A DNA stretch of 64,000 nt from Rhodoblastus sp963727035 (GTDB taxonomy: Bacteria; Pseudomonadota; Alphaproteobacteria; Rhizobiales; Beijerinckiaceae). The stretch is from assembly GCA_963727035.1 (NCBI GenBank), contig CAVSEY010000018.1:248001-312000 (forward strand), in the 5' to 3' direction. Below, piece after piece: positions 25,534 to 35,717 of the stretch. Under the pieces are notes generated by a model. The model saw only the letters and a program-made list of their open reading frames with translations, did not search any database and was not told the DNA's origin. Each line of letters begins with the position of its first letter. Position 1 is the first letter of the stretch. A program made the translations under genes and the position numbers.

Positions 25534-25827
25534 GGGCGCGAGCTCTGCAAACGAACGATTTCGCTCGCTTAATCAAAACATTAGACCGCCCAGCTCTCAA
25601 GAAATCTTTCGGAGGGGTACATAGGCCCAAAAGGCGGACCCGAAAATCAGTCAGACGCTAACCGCAACGGAAGATTCCGCTCCCGGCAAAGCGCTTTGTG
25701 TCGCCGCCGGATCCAGCCGGCTGGCGAGCGCCGGGGATGGGCGGCGGATGAAGGTCAAAACATGGCGCCGCCGCCGCGCTGTCGGATGAGCCGCTGCGGG
25801 AGCCGAATCTTCCAGCCCGATCCGGCC

Positions 25828-28800
25828 TCAGCTGTTGTCAAAATTCGGGCCGCCGCGCATCACGACATAGATCGCCGGGATGACCAGGACGGTCAGGGCG
25901 GTCGACGAGGCGAGGCCGAACAGCAGCGAGATCGCCAGCCCCTGGAAGATCGGGTCGGAGAGGATCACCGCCGCGCCGATCATCGCCGCCAGCGCCGTCA
26001 GCAGGATCGGCTTGAAGCGGATGGCGCCCGCCTCCAGCAGCACGTTGCGCAGGCCCTTTCTGGGATTGGCGTTGCGCACGAAATCCACCAGCAGGATGGA
26101 ATTGCGCACGATAATGCCGGCGAGCGCGATGAAGCCGATCATCGAGGTCGCGGTGAACGGGGCGTGGAAAATCCAGTGCCCGAACATGATGCCGATGAAG
26201 GTCAGCGGGATCGGCGTCAGGATCACCAGCGGCACCTTGAACGATTTGAACTGCGCCACCACCAGGATGTAGATGCCGACGAGGGCCACCATGAAGGCCG
26301 CGCCCATGTCGCGGAAGGTCACCCAGGTCACTTCCCACTCGCCGTCCCACAGCAAGGCGGGCCTGGACTCGTCGAGCGGCTGGCCATGGAAGATGATCCG
26401 CGGCTTGGCGAGCCCGTCCGGGAATTTCATCTCGTCCAGCTTCTTGTCCACCGCCAGCATGCCGTAAAGCGGGGCCTCATAGGCGCCGGCGAGCTCCGCG
26501 GTCACCATTTCGGCGAAGCGCCCATTGTGGCGGAAGACCGGGAAGGACGATTTCTCGTCCACCACCCGCACCACGTCGCCGAGTTCCGTCACCGAGCGGT
26601 TGCCCGGCAGGCTGTTGGCCGGGACCGGCGTGGTCAGAGCCGCCTCGTCGATCTTGCGCTCGTTCTTGGCGAGCGCCAGCCGGATCGGCAGGGGCTCGCG
26701 CCCGCCGCCGCGATGGGAATAGCCGACCACCTTGTCGCCATAGAGCAGGCTGAGGGTCTGGAACACGTCGCTTTGCTGGACGCCGAAGAATTCGAGCGAA
26801 TCCTGGTCGATTTCGATGCGCTTGCGCGGCGCCTGGACGCCGTAGGAATCGTCGATGTCGACAATGAAGGACGCGCTCTCGAAGGCCTTGCGCACCTGCG
26901 CCGCGATGGCGCGCCGGGTCACGGCGTCCGGCCCGTAGATTTCCGCCAGCAGCGTCGCCAGCACCGGCGGCCCCGGCGGCGGCTCGACCACCTTCAGCGA
27001 GCCATGCGGCGGCATGCTCAGGCCTTCGAGGCGATGGCGGATTTCCAGCGCAATCTGGTGACTGGTGCGCGAGCGCTCGTCCTTGGAGGTCAGGTTGATC
27101 TGCACGTCGCCCATTTCCGGCGAGCTGCGCATGTAATAATGGCGCACCAGACCGTTGAAATTGAACGGCGCGGCGGTGCCGGCATAGGTCTCGAAGGAGG
27201 TGATTTCGGGAATGTCGCGCACCCGTTCGACCGCCGCCCTCAGCACCCGGTTGGTCTCCTCAACCGAGGTGCCGAACGGCAGATCGGCGACGATGGCGAT
27301 TTCCGACTTGTTGTCGAAGGGCAGAAGTTTGACCGTCACCAGCTTGAAATAGAACAGGCTGAGCGAGGCGAGAGTCGACACGCCGACGACGATCAGGAAT
27401 TTTTTCGCCGAACGGCGGGTGCGCAGCACCGGCGTGGCGAAGACGCGGTAAAGATTGCCGAGCTTGCCGCCGTCGCTCGCCTCGTGATGGGCGGGCGGCG
27501 CCTTGCCGGCGATCTTGATCATCAGCCAGGGGGTGAGGATCACCGCGACGAAGAAGGAGAACACCATCGCGGCGGACGCGTTCGACGGGATCGGGCTCAT
27601 ATAAGGCCCCATCAGGCCCGACACGAACAGCATGGGCAGCAGCGCCGCGACCACGGTCAAGGTCGCGACAATGGTCGGATTGCCGACCTCCGCCACGCCG
27701 TCAATCGCCGCCTGGATGCGCGTCCGCCCGTCATGCATGGCCCAATGGCGCGCGATATTCTCGATCACCACGATGGCGTCGTCGACGAGAATGCCGATCG
27801 AGAAGATCAGCGCGAAGAGGCTGACGCGGTTGAGCGTGTAGCCCATCAGACGCGCCGCGAACAAGGTCAGCAGGATGGTCGTGGGAATGACGATCGCCAC
27901 CACCAGGCCCTCGCGCCAGCCGATGGCGAAAACCACCAAAGCCACGATCGAAATCGTCGCAAGGCCCAGATGGAACAGAAGCTCATTGGCCTTCTCGTTC
28001 GCCGTCTGGCCGTAATTGCGCGACACTTCGACATTGATGTCCTTGGGAACCACCGTTCCCTTGAGCGGTTCGAGGTGGTCGATGATCTGCTGGGCGATCA
28101 GCACCGCGTTCGAGCCGGCGCGCTTGGCGATGGCCACCGACACCGCCGGCGTTTCCCGCAAGCCGCCCTTGCCGTCCTTGACGAAGCGCCCGACCCGCGT
28201 CTCGTTGGGCGCGCCGACGATCTCGACCCGCGCCACGTCGCGCAGATAGACCGGACGATTGTCGCGGGTGGTGATCAGGAGATTGCCGATCTGGGGAATC
28301 GTCTGCAGGGTGCGGCCGGCGACGGTCTCGATCTGCAGGCCGTTGTCGCGAATCAGGCCGGCGCGGAAGGCGCTGTTGGCCCCCTGGACCTTGGCCGCCA
28401 GCTGCTGGAGCGTCACGCCATATTTGGCCAGGGCCTCCGGATTGGGCTCGACCCTGAGTTCGTCGGCCTGATCGCCGACGAGATAGGTCAGGCCGACATT
28501 GTCGAGCTTGGAAATATCGGTGCGCAATTCGCGGGCGACCGCCGTCAGGCCGTCGGCGCTCCAGCGCGACGCCACATCGGGCTTGGGCGACAGGGTCAGG
28601 ACCACGATCGCCACGTCGTCAATGCCGCGCCCGACGATCAGAGGCTCGGGGACGCCCGCCGGGATCCTGCCCATATTGGCGCGCACCTTGTCATGCACGC
28701 GCAGGATCGCGGCGTCGGTCGAGGAGCCGACGAGAAAGCGCACCGTGACGATCGCCTGATCGTCATAAGTCTTGGAATAGACGTGCTCGACGCCATTGAT

Positions 28801-29118
28801 GCCCTTGACGATGGTTTCCAGCGGCTCGGTCACCAGCTTGACGGCGTCGGCCGCCTTCAGGCCATTGGCCTGGACGACGATGTCGACCATCGGCACGGCG
28901 ATCTGCGGCTCTTCCTCGCGCGGCAGCGTGACCAGAGCGATCAGGCCGAGCGCCAGGGCCGCGATCAGCAGCAGCGGCGTCAGGGGCGAGGTGATGAAGG
29001 CGCGGGTCAGGAAACCGGCGATCCCGAGCGAGCGGGCGCCGGCCGGTTCCGCCCGGTCGCGCGGGTTTTGAGGCTTGGGCTCGTTCATGTTGGAAGAACT
29101 CGTCGGCGTCGGGCTCAT
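25828..29118 (-). CDS. RND-family efflux pump, inner-membrane transporter
   Basis: A 1096-residue AcrB/MexB-type proton antiporter. It has an N-terminal membrane helix (LTPLLLIAALALGLIALVTL), two large periplasmic regions (about 70-360 and 590-870), and two blocks of membrane helices. The proton-relay aspartates are seen in IFSIGILVDDAIVVIENI. The second half shows MIGFIALAGIIVRNSILLVDFV and the family's terminal helices. It sits 3' of its adaptor (ATGA overlap). No outer-membrane factor lies beside it. The substrate is unknown, but the divergent ArsR/rhodanese pair suggests sulfur or metal stress. Confidence 0.94.
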   Translation of the reverse strand: MSPTPTSSSNMNEPKPQNPRDRAEPAGARSLGIAGFLTRAFITSPLTPLLLIAALALGLIALVTLPREEEPQIAVPMVDIVVQANGLKAADAVKLVTEPLETIVKGINGVEHVYSKTYDDQAIVTVRFLVGSSTDAAILRVHDKVRANMGRIPAGVPEPLIVGRGIDDVAIVVLTLSPKPDVASRWSADGLTAVARELRTDISKLDNVGLTYLVGDQADELRVEPNPEALAKYGVTLQQLAAKVQGANSAFRAGLIRDNGLQIETVAGRTLQTIPQIGNLLITTRDNRPVYLRDVARVEIVGAPNETRVGRFVKDGKGGLRETPAVSVAIAKRAGSNAVLIAQQIIDHLEPLKGTVVPKDINVEVSRNYGQTANEKANELLFHLGLATISIVALVVFAIGWREGLVVAIVIPTTILLTLFAARLMGYTLNRVSLFALIFSIGILVDDAIVVIENIARHWAMHDGRTRIQAAIDGVAEVGNPTIVATLTVVAALLPMLFVSGLMGPYMSPIPSNASAAMVFSFFVAVILTPWLMIKIAGKAPPAHHEASDGGKLGNLYRVFATPVLRTRRSAKKFLIVVGVSTLASLSLFYFKLVTVKLLPFDNKSEIAIVADLPFGTSVEETNRVLRAAVERVRDIPEITSFETYAGTAAPFNFNGLVRHYYMRSSPEMGDVQINLTSKDERSRTSHQIALEIRHRLEGLSMPPHGSLKVVEPPPGPPVLATLLAEIYGPDAVTRRAIAAQVRKAFESASFIVDIDDSYGVQAPRKRIEIDQDSLEFFGVQQSDVFQTLSLLYGDKVVGYSHRGGGREPLPIRLALAKNERKIDEAALTTPVPANSLPGNRSVTELGDVVRVVDEKSSFPVFRHNGRFAEMVTAELAGAYEAPLYGMLAVDKKLDEMKFPDGLAKPRIIFHGQPLDESRPALLWDGEWEVTWVTFRDMGAAFMVALVGIYILVVAQFKSFKVPLVILTPIPLTFIGIMFGHWIFHAPFTATSMIGFIALAGIIVRNSILLVDFVRNANPRKGLRNVLLEAGAIRFKPILLTALAAMIGAAVILSDPIFQGLAISLLFGLASSTALTVLVIPAIYVVMRGGPNFDNS

Positions 29119-30137
29119 GGAACCTGCACCTTGTCGGCGGGGTCGAGGCCGGTGAGAACTTCAACCATGCCCGACTCGGTGGAGGCGGCAAAGACCACCG
29201 CGACGTCGAGCGGTCCATCGGGGCGCAGAACGCGCACGTAATCGACGCCCGAGCGGGTCGTCACCGCCGAACGCGGAACCAGCATCGCCTCGCGCTGGCC
29301 CACCGGCGCATAGATCTGCACGCGCTCGCCGACAAAATAATCGCTGAGATCGCCGACTTCGGCGTCGGCGACGACGCGGCCGTTCTCGATCTCCGGGTAG
29401 ATTTTCACGATCTTTCCCTTGCGCATCGCGGCGAGATCGGTCGCTGCGTCGGCGCCGGCGTCCTGGCCGCGCGGCGTGAGCGCGACCTGCGAGCCGAGTT
29501 TCAGCAGGGCCGCGTGGCGCTCCGGCAGGCTGAGGCGCAGAAACAGCGATCCCGCCGCGATCCGCGCGACTGTCTCGCCCGGCAACACCACCGAACCGGG
29601 AATGACCGTGACGGTCAGCACGCGGCCGTCCCTTGGCGCCAGCACATTGCCCTCGCTCATCTGCTGCTGGACGACATCGCGCTGCGAGCGCATCGAATCG
29701 ACCTGGTGCTGCAACACGTCGACATTGGTCTTGGCCTGATCGAAGGCCGCCTTGGTGATGAAGCCGCGCGGCAGCAAATCCTGCGCCCGCTTCAAGGCGA
29801 CATTGGCGTTGTCGAACTGCGATTGCAGCGCCTTGATCTGGCCGTCCAGCGATTCCGCCTGCAAGGCAAGCTTCTGGTCGGCCACGGTCGCGATCACGTC
29901 GCCCGCCTTGACCTGCGTCCCTTCGTCCACGGTGCGGCTGGCCAGAACGCCGCCAATCCGGGTGCGCGCCGGCACGATGTCCCGGCTCTCGACCTGGCCG
30001 AACATCGCCTTCATGTCGGTGATGGCGCGCTTTTCGACGACGAATTCGCCGGCTCGCGCCGCGCCGGAAAGCGCAGCGCCAAGGGCGAGGGCCGCGAGGC
30101 TCTGAACAAGAACGGGGATGAGGCTTCGGCTGCGCAT
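29115..30137 (-). CDS. RND pump periplasmic adaptor (membrane-fusion protein)
   Basis: The adaptor links the RND pump to an outer-membrane channel. With the start at 30137 (MRSRSLIPVLVQSLAALALG signal peptide, cleavage near ARAGE) it is 340 residues. A further in-frame start at 30191 adds 18 residues that lack a signal character. It contains the lipoyl-like hairpin VDEGTQVKAGDVIATVADQK, a coiled-coil hairpin (about 105-160) and beta-barrel region VLAPRDGRVLTVTVIPGSVVLPGETVA. It overlaps the pump gene by four bases. Confidence 0.92.
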   Translation of the reverse strand: MRSRSLIPVLVQSLAALALGAALSGAARAGEFVVEKRAITDMKAMFGQVESRDIVPARTRIGGVLASRTVDEGTQVKAGDVIATVADQKLALQAESLDGQIKALQSQFDNANVALKRAQDLLPRGFITKAAFDQAKTNVDVLQHQVDSMRSQRDVVQQQMSEGNVLAPRDGRVLTVTVIPGSVVLPGETVARIAAGSLFLRLSLPERHAALLKLGSQVALTPRGQDAGADAATDLAAMRKGKIVKIYPEIENGRVVADAEVGDLSDYFVGERVQIYAPVGQREAMLVPRSAVTTRSGVDYVRVLRPDGPLDVAVVFAASTESGMVEVLTGLDPADKVQVP

Positions 30138-30203
30138 GAAACGTCTCGTGGTCACGGGGATCCTGGGAAAAGCGCGCCCACCGGCGTGCAAATTCGAGAT
30201 TTA

Positions 30204-30221
30204 CATATATTCAAATATATG
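30204..30221. promoter_or_regulatory. AT-rich operator between efflux genes and arsR
   Basis: CATATAT-TCAA-ATATATG is an inverted repeat with perfect 7-bp arms, standing out in GC-rich DNA. It lies 14 bases before the arsR ATG and 66 bases upstream of the adaptor. ArsR-family repressors of the BigR/SqrR type bind AT-rich dyads like this, so both divergent transcripts would be controlled from it. Confidence 0.75.
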
Positions 30222-30234
30222 CAAATACTAGGTC

Positions 30235-30576
30235 ATGGATGTCAAGCGGCTCGATATCGACGTTCTTGATTCGGCGGCCGAAGAGGCTTGCGAGCTGATC
30301 AAGGCGTTGGCCCATCCCGCACGGTTGCGCATCGTCTGCGCCCTTTCGGACCGTGAATGCAATGTGACGACCCTCGCCGAAGCCGCCTCGGTCCCGATCT
30401 CGACCATCTCGCGCCACCTCGCCTTGTTGCGCAAGGACCGGATCGTCAAGACGCGCCGCTCCCGCCAGACCGTATTTTACTCCCTGCGGGGCGAAAATGT
30501 CGGAAAATTCGTCTCGACCCTGGCCGAGACCTTCTGCGACGTCGCGCCGCCCGAACCACGACGAAGGAAGGCGTGA
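30235..30576 (+). CDS. ArsR-family repressor, BigR/SqrR-like
   Basis: A 113-residue winged-helix repressor: LIKALAHPARLRIVCAL (helix 2-3), recognition region EAASVPISTISRHLALLRKDRIVKTRRSRQTVFYSL. Cysteines are at 19, 35, 42 and 101. The pair Cys42 and Cys101 lie near the positions (about 42 and 108) that form the persulfide-sensing bridge in BigR and SqrR. A downstream rhodanese and divergent efflux pump fit a reactive-sulfur sensor. Arsenic or other metal sensing (which uses CxC motifs, absent here) looks less likely. Confidence 0.85.
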   Translation: MDVKRLDIDVLDSAAEEACELIKALAHPARLRIVCALSDRECNVTTLAEAASVPISTISRHLALLRKDRIVKTRRSRQTVFYSLRGENVGKFVSTLAETFCDVAPPEPRRRKA

Positions 30577-30981
30577 ATGAGCTTGAAGCAGCCGTTGAAA
30601 AAGGGCTTCAAACAGATGCTCGCGGAGGCCAATGCGTTCATCGAGACGATCTCCGTCCATGACGCCCTTCCGCTCGTGAACGACAAGTCCGTGCTTTTCC
30701 TCGACGTGCGCGAGGCGTTCGAACTCGAAAAGGGCGAAATCGAGGGCGCCCTCCACGCCGCCCGCGGTTTCCTCGAATTTTTCGCCGATCCTGAATCGAC
30801 CATGCACAAGCCCGAAATGGCGCGGGCGGAAAAAATCATCCTCTATTGCGCATCCGGGGGCCGCTCGGCCCTTGCCGCCAGAATGCTGGTCGATATGGGC
30901 TACGACTTCGAGACGATCTTCAATCTCGCCGGCGGATTTGAGGCCTGGAAGGCCGGCAACGGGCCGATCGAGGTTCTTTGA
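30577..30981 (+). CDS. Single-domain rhodanese sulfurtransferase
   Basis: A 134-residue rhodanese. The catalytic loop is CASGGRSA (Cys91), preceded by ILY, and the N-terminal part has FLDVREAFELEKGEIEGALHA. It follows arsR with no gap, so they form an operon. Rhodaneses handle persulfide sulfur. Here it probably detoxifies or transfers sulfane sulfur under ArsR control. Confidence 0.93.
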   Translation: MSLKQPLKKGFKQMLAEANAFIETISVHDALPLVNDKSVLFLDVREAFELEKGEIEGALHAARGFLEFFADPESTMHKPEMARAEKIILYCASGGRSALAARMLVDMGYDFETIFNLAGGFEAWKAGNGPIEVL

Positions 30982-30996
30982 TCGCGGAAGGTCCGG

Positions 30997-32106
30997 TCAC
31001 GGCACGGCGGAAAACAGCAGGAACACGCCGAAGAGCACCAGATGCACCGCGCCCTGGAGGATGGTGGCGCGGCCCGTCGCCAGCGTCAGCGTGCTGACGA
31101 ACAGGGTCAGCATCAGCAGGGTCATGCCCTCGGCGTCGAGGCCGAGGGTCAATTCCTTGCCGAAATAAAGCGACACCGCGGCGACGGCGGGAATGGTCAG
31201 GCCGATGCTGGCGATGGCCGAGCCGAGCGCGAGATTGAGGCTGGTCTGCAGCTTGTCGGCCCGCGCGGCGGCGACCGCCGCGACGCTCTCCGGCAGCAGG
31301 ACGAGCGCCGCGATCACCACGCCGAGGAAGGACACCGGCAGGCCCGCCGCGCGGATCGCATGTTCGAGCGTCGGCGAAAGGGTTTCCGCGAGCAGGACCA
31401 CGCCCGCCAGCGACACGACCAGCATGAGCCCGCTGAACGCCGTCACGCCGGCCGAGGGCGGCGCAAGCGCCGCCTCGTCGCCGTCGTTTTCGGCCAGGAA
31501 ATAGTCGCGGTGGCGGACCGACTGCACGAAGACGAACACGCCATAGAGCACGAGCGACAGGACGCCGACGAAGATCAGCTGGGTCGGGGAATATTGCGGC
31601 CCGAGCCGGCTGACCGTGAAATTCGGCAGGATCAGCACGATGATGGCCAGGGTCGCGAGCACGCTCAAGGCCGAAACCGTGCCATGGACGCGAAAGCCCT
31701 GCTCGCGATAGCGCGCGGCCCCGACCAGCAGACAGAGGCCCACGACGCCGTTGAGCACGATCGACACCGCCGAGAACACGGTGTCGCGCGCCAGCGCATT
31801 GTCCCCGGACGCCGAGCTCGCCATGGCGGCGACGATCAGCGAGGTTTCGATCGCGGTCACGGCGAGAGCGAGCAGGATCGAGCCCATCGGCTCGCCCACC
31901 TTGAGCGCGACCGTTTCGGCGTGATGCACGGCGGCGAAGACCGAGGCGAGCAGCAGGACTGCGGCGACCGAGACGAGCGCCGCGCCCTCGGAATGAATCA
32001 GGCGCGCATGCTCCAGCCCCACGAGCACGAGCGCCGCGACCGGCGCGACCACGGTCTTGCCCCAAAACATCCACCCGCCGCCATGGGCGGCGCTTGACGA
32101 AGCCAT
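30997..32106 (-). CDS. CaCA-family calcium/cation:proton antiporter
   Basis: A 369-residue protein with about 11 membrane helices. Both alpha repeats of the Ca2+/cation antiporter superfamily are seen: GSILLALAVTAIETSLIVAAM in the N-half and LPESVAAVAAARADKLQTSL followed by NLALGSAIASIGLTIPAVA in the C-half. It resembles the ChaA/y4hA group. The start at 32106 (MASSSAAHGGG) is chosen because upstream in-frame sequence lacks membrane or protein character. It converges with the rhodanese gene. Confidence 0.88.
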   Translation of the reverse strand: MASSSAAHGGGWMFWGKTVVAPVAALVLVGLEHARLIHSEGAALVSVAAVLLLASVFAAVHHAETVALKVGEPMGSILLALAVTAIETSLIVAAMASSASGDNALARDTVFSAVSIVLNGVVGLCLLVGAARYREQGFRVHGTVSALSVLATLAIIVLILPNFTVSRLGPQYSPTQLIFVGVLSLVLYGVFVFVQSVRHRDYFLAENDGDEAALAPPSAGVTAFSGLMLVVSLAGVVLLAETLSPTLEHAIRAAGLPVSFLGVVIAALVLLPESVAAVAAARADKLQTSLNLALGSAIASIGLTIPAVAAVSLYFGKELTLGLDAEGMTLLMLTLFVSTLTLATGRATILQGAVHLVLFGVFLLFSAVP

Positions 32107-32327
32107 TTCGGGGCGTCCTCCATCCAGATGAAATCTTCGGCCGCTTGCGCCGCAAGGCTTTGGCTTTCTGAGGCCGAGTGTCAAGAGCGCCTGTCGATTG
32201 GCTGAGGGGCCTCGACGCTGCGGCGTCGAACCGGGCCAATCGCGTTTCGAGCGCAAGGCGCGCACAAAAAAGGCGGCCGCCCGGGGGGCGGTCGCCTGCG
32301 CTCAAGCGCGCCAATCGGCGAAAAAAC

Positions 32328-33956
<1,629 letters not shown>

Positions 33957-34089
33957 TCAGCCCACTCCTCCGACAGGCAAATCGCGGCGGAGTTTAGCCG
34001 TTCCTCCGGATCGAATTGTCCGCGGGCGCATAATTCGACCTTTATTTTTCTGTTGGTCCTGACAAAATTCAAAAAAAATCGGGCGCGGC

Positions 34090-34803
34090 ATGCTGACCAT
34101 CGACGAGGCCAGGGAACTTGTTTCAAACCGCGGCTGGCTCAGCCAGACGTCGGACGACTTCCGCAGCGCAATTCTTGGCCGCGTCTCCCTGCAGGCTTTT
34201 TCTCCTGGCGCATCGATCTATTCGGTCGACGATCCGCCGGGCGGCATGTACGGGCTCGTCGCGGGCAGCGTGAAGATCGCCATGGCGCCGGGCGAGGACG
34301 GGCCTTTCATCGGCCACATCATGACGCCCGGATCATGGAGCGGCTATGGACCGGCGATCGCCGGCGGCGCCCGGATCGTCGGGTTGACCGCGGGGCGGAA
34401 TTGCCAGGTTCTGTTTTTGCCCTTGCGCGCCGTCAATGAAATTCTGGCGCGCGACCCCGCGTCCTGGCGCTTTCTTGCGGGACTCGCCCTGATCGACACG
34501 AAAATCGCGCTCGGCGCAATGAACGATCTGATGATCCGCGACGAATTTCGCCGCTTCCTCGCGGCCCTGCTGCGCGCCGGCGGCTTTCGCCACGGCGGCG
34601 GCCATGACGACGGCCATGACGACGGGCTGGTCTGGCTCGATCTCAACCAGAGCGAACTCGCCCATATGTCGAACCTTTCGCGCACGACCGCCGGCGTCTT
34701 CCTGCGCCGGCTGGAGGCGGAAGGCCATGTCAGGATCGGCTATGGCCGGATCGGCCTTCGCGCGCCCGAAGCCTTGCGGGCGTTGTTCCGGCGCGGCGCC
34801 TGA
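34090..34803 (+). CDS. Crp/Fnr-family transcription regulator
   Basis: A 237-residue regulator with an N-terminal cyclic-nucleotide-binding-like beta-roll (FSPGASIYSVDDPPGGMYGLVAGSVKIAM) and a C-terminal winged helix (LNQSELAHMSNLSRTTAGVFLRRLEAEGHV). It lacks the N-terminal cysteine cluster of FNR. A short His/Asp-rich patch (GGGHDDGHDDG, about 172-182) precedes the DNA-binding domain. It is divergent from the sulfatase across a 133-base AT-rich gap, so it may regulate that gene. Confidence 0.88.
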   Translation: MLTIDEARELVSNRGWLSQTSDDFRSAILGRVSLQAFSPGASIYSVDDPPGGMYGLVAGSVKIAMAPGEDGPFIGHIMTPGSWSGYGPAIAGGARIVGLTAGRNCQVLFLPLRAVNEILARDPASWRFLAGLALIDTKIALGAMNDLMIRDEFRRFLAALLRAGGFRHGGGHDDGHDDGLVWLDLNQSELAHMSNLSRTTAGVFLRRLEAEGHVRIGYGRIGLRAPEALRALFRRGA

Positions 34804-35069
34804 CGCGGCTCGACAGGATCCGGCCGGGGGGCGCCCGCGCGCTCGGGCGTTCAAGCGCGCAAAGCAGCGCCAACGCCCGCATCCATCGCGAGATTCGCCA
34901 ACAGAAACGCCGCCAAGGCGCCCGGCGCCGCTCTTTTTCACCTCCCTTCCGCCCTGGCGGCGCGACCCGCCCTTGCGCGCAAGGTCCGTCCGGCCCAACC
35001 TGACGTCGCATGGCTTTTGCGCCTTGGCGCCCGCGCTGGTGATGGGCGCCGCGCAGGAAGCGAGGGAAA

Positions 35070-35255
35070 ATGCCCTGGACGCCCGAAGACGCGCCGCGCC
35101 ACACCCGCAAGGCCGACACCGAAGAGTTGCGTGCGGTCTGGGCGGAAGTCGCCAACAAGGTTTTGGCGGAAACGGGCGACGAGGGCCACGCCATCCGCGC
35201 CGCCAGCGCGGTGGTCGCCCGCCTGCGGGCCAGGCGGGCGCGGGGCGAGGAATGA
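35070..35255 (+). CDS. Small conserved hypothetical protein
   Basis: A 61-residue basic protein (MPWTPEDAPRHTRKADTEELRAVWAEVANKVL followed by GDEGHAIRAASAVVARL). Short proteins of this MPWTP...HTKKA type are common in alphaproteobacteria and phages, but their function is unknown. A GAGGG ribosome site precedes the ATG. The stretch between the Crp gene and this one (34804-35069) holds nothing I can support. Confidence 0.75.
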   Translation: MPWTPEDAPRHTRKADTEELRAVWAEVANKVLAETGDEGHAIRAASAVVARLRARRARGEE

Positions 35256-35285
35256 TCGGCCCTGCCGATTACCTGCCGCCGTCAC

Positions 35286-35314
35286 TTGTCGCGGGCGCCG
35301 CGAACCCGTATATT
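35286..35314 (+). promoter_or_regulatory. Sigma-70-type promoter for the tmRNA gene
   Basis: TTGTCG and TATATT are separated by exactly 17 bases. They lie just upstream of the acceptor half of the tmRNA gene. Confidence 0.6.
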
Positions 35315-35339
35315 CCGACTGTCATCCTCGGATGACTAT

Positions 35340-35663
35340 GATGGTAGACGGCTAAACTTGCTAGGTTTTACGGACCCCGGGGCGGTGCCGGGCGGGTCCA
35401 CCCCAGCCTTTCCGAAGAGTTTTCTCCCCTAAGAGATTTCTCGGGCGGAAGGTTGCGGGGGCCCGAAATAGGATCGACGTGGGCTGAAGGGTTTTGCTTG
35501 CTGTTCGGCATGATACCGCCGTTATCGGGTCAAACTTATAGTTGCCAACGACAACTATGCTCCGGTCGCCGTCGCCGCGTAATGCGGCGCTAGCACCGAA
35601 ATCAAGTCCTGAGGCTTAGCCGTTTCAGGCGGGGCTCGGAGGCGCCTGGCAACAGAAGCCTCC
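35340..35663 (+). ncRNA. ssrA: tmRNA, two-piece permuted (alphaproteobacterial) form
   Basis: tmRNA rescues stalled ribosomes and tags the product for degradation. The gene is circularly permuted. The upstream acceptor piece has a T-arm (CCCGG-GGCGGTG-CCGGG at 35376-35392) and the acceptor strand CGGGTCCA ending near 35400. The downstream coding piece begins GGGCCCGAAATAGGATCGACGTGGG at 35459, whose GGGCCCG pairs with CGGGTCC. The tag frame at 35544-35582 reads ANDNYAPVAVAA then stop, a typical alphaproteobacterial tag ending in the ClpXP signal VAA. A processed spacer (about 35401-35458) separates the pieces. Exact ends are estimated. Confidence 0.92.
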
Positions 35664-35674
35664 ACTTCTTTTTC
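35638..35674 (+). terminator. Rho-independent terminator at the tmRNA 3' end
   Basis: GGAGGC (35638-35643) pairs with GCCTCC (35658-35663) and is followed by ACTTCTTTTT. It may also be the final stem of the coding RNA. Confidence 0.7.
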
Positions 35675-35717
35675 ATGCCGGCGCGGGGCGGCGGCGAGAA
35701 TCGATGCGACGCGGTCC

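Noticed and set aside
25696..29241. A 1181-codon plus-strand open frame opposite the RND pump
   Set aside because: Low-complexity Arg/Asp/Gln composition, complete overlap with an unmistakable RND transporter on the other strand, and no recognisable motif.
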